From: Bacillota bacterium
GTDB lineage: Bacteria; Bacillota; Bacilli; Paenibacillales; Paenibacillaceae
DNA length: 64,000 bases
Direction: 5' to 3'
Assembly (NCBI GenBank): GCA_023391635.1
Contig: JAEWAQ010000041.1
Span: forward strand, 1-64,000
Below, one piece after another: positions 60,461-64,000 of the stretch. A program made the position numbers and the translations under genes. The notes beneath the pieces are model-generated. The model was not told the origin of the DNA and searched no databases. It was given only the letters and a program-made list of their open reading frames with translations. Numbering within the stretch: the first letter of the stretch is position 1; each line of letters starts with the position of its first letter.

Positions 60461-61634
60461 GATTTCTCCTCAGGATTGCAGCCGCTTCCGTCAAAGAGCA
60501 TATTTTGCCTGAGATCACTTCTAGCACGTTCACCGGCCGATTGGAGAAAGTGGCAAAACCGCAGTCCGGATTCAGCCATATTCTCTCCCGCGGAAGATAG
60601 GTCAATGCCTCTTCCACCTTGGGGAGGATGGTGTCCAAAGTCTCCTTCTCATCCGTACGCGGATTAATCAGGCCGAGACCCAGCGCGGTATGCTCCTGGA
60701 TTCTTGAATCAGCCAATAAGGAGTTTAGCTCCCCTGCCCTTGGCGTCGAGAACTCCAATGTCAACAGATCCGCATTCACATGGGCGAATAAATCAAGCAA
60801 CGGCGTATACGGCCCCGTCAATAGAATGCTCTCGTCCTTGCTCCAGTTCCCTCTGCAAACATGAAGAGAGGCAATCGTCTTCGTTCGATCGATATATCCC
60901 ATGATCTCTCCGATCAAGGAACCGGCAAATTCAAGCTCCTCTTGCGGGTCCTTTCTCTCGGAAAGAGCCGCGCACATGAATGACCTTGGTTTGCCGTCCG
61001 TGAACACAACCTCGGTCAAAACCGGTTCATCGAACTGAATGACATCGACTCCGATGCTCATCAGATGGTCGATCTCTTCTTTCAGAACCTTAATGACATC
61101 TTGCCCAAGCTCCTCTTTGCTCCCGTAGGCCTTACCGGACAGGTTCGGAAGCCACATCGAGCGAGTAAGCAAATAAGGACCCGGCAGGGTGATCTTGACC
61201 GGCTTGTCCGTGAACTTCTTCATCATCCTGAGCTCATTGGCCACAATATCGCCGTTATAGCTCAGCTTGCCGACGCAAATCGCATTCTTGATGCTGACCG
61301 CAGGAACATCAAGCGTAGTCAGAATGCTCTCAAACGCCTTTTTATCATCCATATAATCCAGCATATCGCTCATGCTCATCATGCTGACGCCGCCGATTTT
61401 ATCGGACACGAAGGATACATAATTGTCCCGCCCAAGCTCTCCGCTGGTGACGATATCGATCCCCAAATCCTCTTGCAGCTTAACAATTTGATGGGTTTCC
61501 ATCTCGATCAGCTTGTTGAAGTCGGCAGGGTCCATCGCTTCTCTTCGCATCATTCTCAGGGCGCTTAATACCTCTTTGGATCTTGGCATGCTTCCGATTA
61601 AAGAGGTAGGGAATAACGGTAATGGTCTGTTCAC
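60453..61634 (-). CDS. MetE C-terminal-like methyltransferase (UROD/MetE superfamily)
   Basis: 393 residues, corresponding to the catalytic half of cobalamin-independent methionine synthase (full MetE is about 750). The Zn site looks complete: His258 and Cys260 in SLHVCRGNW, an acidic residue in LTLEFSTPRA (~294) and Cys358 in LNPDCGFAT. VIQFDEPVLTE and GLGLINPRTDE are further family blocks. So a thiol-methyl transfer is likely, but without the N-terminal half the methyl donor is probably not 5-methyl-THF-triglutamate in the classical way. Second last gene of the operon, 15 bp after the binding-fold gene. Confidence 0.88.
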   Translation of the reverse strand: MNRPLPLFPTSLIGSMPRSKEVLSALRMMRREAMDPADFNKLIEMETHQIVKLQEDLGIDIVTSGELGRDNYVSFVSDKIGGVSMMSMSDMLDYMDDKKAFESILTTLDVPAVSIKNAICVGKLSYNGDIVANELRMMKKFTDKPVKITLPGPYLLTRSMWLPNLSGKAYGSKEELGQDVIKVLKEEIDHLMSIGVDVIQFDEPVLTEVVFTDGKPRSFMCAALSERKDPQEELEFAGSLIGEIMGYIDRTKTIASLHVCRGNWSKDESILLTGPYTPLLDLFAHVNADLLTLEFSTPRAGELNSLLADSRIQEHTALGLGLINPRTDEKETLDTILPKVEEALTYLPRERIWLNPDCGFATFSNRPVNVLEVISGKICSLTEAAAILRRNHE

Positions 61635-61648
61635 GTATGACTGCTCCC

Positions 61649-62476
61649 TTAAGAATGGAAAAACTTCAGATAATCATTTGCTTCACGCAATTGCTCAAAT
61701 CCTGATATTCTTCCTTCGACCCATTCCTTCAGACCTTCCATATCCATCATCTGCTTATGGGCTGCATTGTTATAATCCATTCGATGAAGCACCTTCTGCC
61801 ACTCTTCGAATCTTTCAATTGAAAAATCAGGATGAGCTACGAAGATACAGTGATCGAATAAATCCGTTGTATCTATGCATACCAGCTGATTATCATCAAC
61901 GGTGCCGTCCTTCTTCCATGCGTCCCAATTCAAATCCAGCGTGACCGTGGCGTCTACGGTGCCTGCCATTAATGCTTTAATGGCGTCCATCTCTCCTCCT
62001 ACATGGTCACCATGAAGACCGACGCCAATATCGAATCTTTGCTCTGTATAATCTGCTCCGTACTCAAGTCCATTTTTATGCAAATGGTTGATGGGGATTA
62101 ATCGTGCTTGAGGAGAGTCTATCGCCCCAAAACCGATGGTCTTCCCCTTGAGCCCAACCAGATCGGTGATTCCGCTATCTCTTCTGACAACAAAACAAGA
62201 TCTTCTATCTCTGTCCGTATCTCTCATCGAACCCATCAGGCACTTCCCGTCGGTTCTCAAATAGGCGTCAAGCCAAGCGAGCGGCGAGTTCCAGGCAATA
62301 TCGATTTCCTTGTCCATGAGCCCGTCAATCTGGCTTTCATAGTCCTTATAGAAGACACATTCGATGGCAAGGCCTTCCTCCGCGAAGAAATCGGCGATGA
62401 TCCCCCAGATCACGGTAACCCTCGGGTCATAGATGACAGCGCCGACTTTAATCGTATCGTTGCTCAATTCATTCAC
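61649..62476 (-). CDS. Periplasmic-binding-fold protein without signal peptide (PhnD/ThiY-like)
   Basis: 275 residues. Starts MNELSNDTIKVGAVIYDPRV with no signal peptide, lipobox or membrane helix, so it should be cytoplasmic. The fold is that of PhnD/SsuA/NMT1-type binding proteins: IDIAWNSPLAWLDAYL, VGLKGKTIGFGAIDSPQARLIPINHL, EMDAIKALMAGTVDATVTLDLNWDAW and DDNQLVCIDTTDLFDHCIFVAHPDF. Cytoplasmic members of this fold are often enzymes (THI5, MqnA/D). No ABC permease or ATPase is present in the operon. GGAGTG precedes the ATG. Confidence 0.83.
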   Translation of the reverse strand: MNELSNDTIKVGAVIYDPRVTVIWGIIADFFAEEGLAIECVFYKDYESQIDGLMDKEIDIAWNSPLAWLDAYLRTDGKCLMGSMRDTDRDRRSCFVVRRDSGITDLVGLKGKTIGFGAIDSPQARLIPINHLHKNGLEYGADYTEQRFDIGVGLHGDHVGGEMDAIKALMAGTVDATVTLDLNWDAWKKDGTVDDNQLVCIDTTDLFDHCIFVAHPDFSIERFEEWQKVLHRMDYNNAAHKQMMDMEGLKEWVEGRISGFEQLREANDYLKFFHS

Positions 62477-62488
62477 TCCTTACTCTGC

Positions 62489-63616
62489 TTATGGAATCAT
62501 CTGACCGGTCAAAGCTTTGCCCAGCCAAACCGTCAGTACGTCGGCACTTGGCGCCATAATTTGTCCGGCATAGGCATCTCTCAACAGTCTTTCCGTAGGC
62601 AAAGCCTTATTATAAGCTTTTCCTCCGCCTACTCGCATGGACAGCCGACCGCATTCAATAGCGGCCTCAGATGCAACGATTCTGGCCGCCAGAATCTTGG
62701 CCAGAGCGTCGGCTTCTCCGCTCGCGCCTGCTCTCGCGGCTTCCAGCGTAAGTGCTTTGGCTGCCGCTGCTTCTTTATAGATGTTTCCAACATGAACTTG
62801 AACCGTTTCGATATTGGATAGCGATGTGCCATCCGGATATTTGCGATCCACGGCGTATTTGCTCGTTATTTCGAACATATGCATGGCCGTACCGCTATAG
62901 ATCGCTCCAAGCCCCGTGATGAAGAACGGCGCTACCACGTTGAACACTTGTTCAGCACCCGAACCTTCTGCTCCAATGCGATACGAAGAGTCCAATGTCA
63001 CGCGATCGACTTGCATGGGGCATGAAGAATTTCCTCTCATTCCGAGACCGTTCCAGCTTGATACTTCAAAGCTTAAGCCTTCTGCTTCGATCGGAAATAC
63101 CCAGTTGTTGATTTTCCCCTCTACAACAGATGGCGCTAGCACAAGATAGTAAGAAGCATACCCGGCAGAGGTGACCATGCTCTTCGTACCATTGAACGTC
63201 GTGCTGTCGCCATGAACCTCGGCTTTAATTTCCGGATTATAAAAATGCGTGCCCGTTCCGAATTCGCTGTACGCCAAAGCCATAAATTTGCCGTTATCCA
63301 CGACGTCTGCATAAATTCTCTTCTTCAGTTCGTCGCTTCCATGCGTTTGAATACACATTAACGCTACATTATGCATCATATAACACAGGGCCGTCGTCGA
63401 ACAGGTCTCTGCGAATGCCAGGCAAGCCTCGGCATGTTCTTCAAGACCTTTGCCAAGCCCGCCATATTGTTCAGGTATAAGCAGTTTTAGAAATCCCTGT
63501 TTCCCGAGTTCCTTGAAGGCTTCTTCAGGAAACTTCGACTCCTTGTCGACCAATTCCGTGTAAGGCTGTAAGTAGGACTTTGCAAATTCCTTGCCTTCTT
63601 GATACAAATGGTTCAT
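62489..63616 (-). CDS. Acyl-CoA dehydrogenase-family flavoprotein
   Basis: 375 residues from ATG 63616 after GGGGAGG. All three ACAD domains are present: the N-terminal helices (GFLKLLIPEQYGGLGKGLEEHAEACLAFAETCS), the beta domain (LAYSEFGTGTHFYNPEIKAEVHGD; FNGTKSMVTSAGYASYYLVLA) and the C-terminal bundle. The strand SEFGTGTHF replaces the usual TEPGAGSD, and the C-terminal catalytic Glu position is not obvious (LLRDAYAGQIMAPSADVL). That pattern suggests a flavin monooxygenase or non-acyl-CoA dehydrogenase such as the DszC/SfnC/MsuC group. First gene of the operon; a TATAAT lies at 63659-63654. Confidence 0.87.
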   Translation of the reverse strand: MNHLYQEGKEFAKSYLQPYTELVDKESKFPEEAFKELGKQGFLKLLIPEQYGGLGKGLEEHAEACLAFAETCSTTALCYMMHNVALMCIQTHGSDELKKRIYADVVDNGKFMALAYSEFGTGTHFYNPEIKAEVHGDSTTFNGTKSMVTSAGYASYYLVLAPSVVEGKINNWVFPIEAEGLSFEVSSWNGLGMRGNSSCPMQVDRVTLDSSYRIGAEGSGAEQVFNVVAPFFITGLGAIYSGTAMHMFEITSKYAVDRKYPDGTSLSNIETVQVHVGNIYKEAAAAKALTLEAARAGASGEADALAKILAARIVASEAAIECGRLSMRVGGGKAYNKALPTERLLRDAYAGQIMAPSADVLTVWLGKALTGQMIP

Positions 63617-63724
63617 AACGTCCTCCCCACTGAATGCGTCGCGATCTATAACCATTATAATAACATAAACTGTGCTATATTCTAGGAGTTGCTTGTCGTA
63701 TGCGATAGGAATACAGCCTATAAA

Positions 63725-63756
63725 AAAGAGCCGCGCCATCTTCCGGGCAGCTCTTT
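63725..63756 (-). terminator. Terminator of the VOC gene
   Basis: On the minus strand AAAGAGCTGC pairs with GCGGCTCTTT around a GC-rich loop and is followed by T6. It separates the VOC gene from the flavoprotein operon. Confidence 0.8.
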
Positions 63757-63766
63757 ATCCTTCATT

Positions 63767-64000
63767 TTAGCCATTAATCTCCGTATAGATTTGAAAGGTC
63801 ACGCCGAATTTATCCGTCACATCGCCAAATCCAGGGCTGAAAGACTCTTCTTGAAACGGCAAATTGACTTGACCTCCTTGCCCCAAAGCCTCATAGATTC
63901 GTTTTGATTTTTCTACGTCGTTCGTTGTGAGGCAAATGGTTACCCGCTTCCCATTTACAAGAGGCGCGCCCCCTGGTGCATCCGAAAACATGAGCTCCGA
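63767..64000 (-). CDS. VOC/PhnB-like protein, C-terminal part (cut by window edge)
   Basis: The frame is open to 64000 and continues outside. The visible part reads SELMFSDAPGGAPLVNGKRV, then VTICLTTNDVEKSKRIYEAL, LPFQEESFSPGFGDVTDKFG and VTFQIYTEI. This is the C-terminal half of a PhnB/glyoxalase-fold (3-demethylubiquinone methyltransferase-like) protein of about 140 residues, whose second beta-alpha-beta-beta-beta unit ends with FGVTFQI. Reaction unknown; most PhnB homologues have no assigned substrate. Confidence 0.85.
   Translation of the reverse strand, partial: SELMFSDAPGGAPLVNGKRVTICLTTNDVEKSKRIYEALGQGGQVNLPFQEESFSPGFGDVTDKFGVTFQIYTEING

Noticed and set aside
1..64000. CRISPR arrays, rRNA or tRNA genes, prophage modules, toxin-antitoxin or restriction systems
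   Set aside because: No regularly spaced repeats, no recognisable RNA genes, and no proteins of these families were found on either strand.

Overview
The window looks like a chromosomal segment of a GC-moderate, spore-forming Bacillota of the Paenibacillaceae (Paenibacillus/Cohnella type). This is inferred from strong AGGAGG-like ribosome sites, YesM/YesN-type regulators beside sugar-binding lipoproteins, an AraR-type repressor with TGTACGTACA boxes, a FapR-like operator at fabI, a Fur box, HelD and several DUF families common in this group. No rRNA, tRNA, CRISPR array or prophage was found. Almost everything is ordinary metabolism, transport and regulation. The one clear scar of mobile DNA is at 5.0-7.8 kb.

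Layout. 1-4.9 kb: the start of a secreted protein cut by the window edge, a solute-binding lipoprotein, and its divergent membrane-anchored AraC-type regulator; a 51-bp duplication flanks the lipoprotein gene. 5.0-7.8 kb: an IS630-type transposase remnant, the C-terminal stump of an ABC exporter, and a group II intron with an intact-looking reverse transcriptase but little room for its 5' ribozyme domains. 7.9-16.4 kb: catalase, a DAACS symporter, malate:quinone oxidoreductase, fabI, an HpaB-type flavin monooxygenase and a TerC-type membrane protein. 16.6-20.6 kb: a Fur-boxed siderophore uptake operon. 20.6-26.2 kb: helD, an intergenic region with an orphan terminator (candidate small RNA) and an inverted repeat, a DUF817 protein and a pyruvate-oxidase-like ThDP enzyme. 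26.2-32.2 kb: a DinB/WYL pair, a three-gene ABC-2/GntR operon, a PAS histidine kinase and a DUF2294 protein.

32.5-40.4 kb: an SGNH hydrolase, an ECF sigma factor with a SnoaL-like tail plus an SRPBCC protein, and the L-arabinose cluster (araB-araD-araA divergent from araR) with two operators. 40.4-46.1 kb: a response regulator with an SARP/BTAD output domain, a BsuPI-type lipoprotein, a conserved hypothetical protein, and a carboxynorspermidine/carboxyspermidine synthase-decarboxylase pair behind a roughly 450-nt leader that ends in a terminator. 46.1-48.6 kb: an ECF sigma factor fused to DUF1835/DUF3658-like domains, apparently begun at ACG, and an ankyrin protein. 48.8-59.3 kb: a sugar locus with binding protein, two permeases, an oxidoreductase and two GH172/DUF2961 proteins, facing a two-component system whose kinase has two sensor modules in tandem. 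59.4-64.0 kb: MepB-like protein; a tight operon of acyl-CoA-dehydrogenase-like flavoprotein, signal-less periplasmic-binding-fold protein, MetE-like methyltransferase and OsmC-like protein; and a VOC protein cut by the right edge.

Most noteworthy: the flavoprotein/binding-fold/MetE/OsmC operon, which does not match a pathway I can name; the sigma-DUF1835 fusion; and a set of leaders with terminators sitting just upstream of genes (terC-like, DUF2294, PAS kinase, polyamine operon), where attenuation is likely but the signal is unknown.
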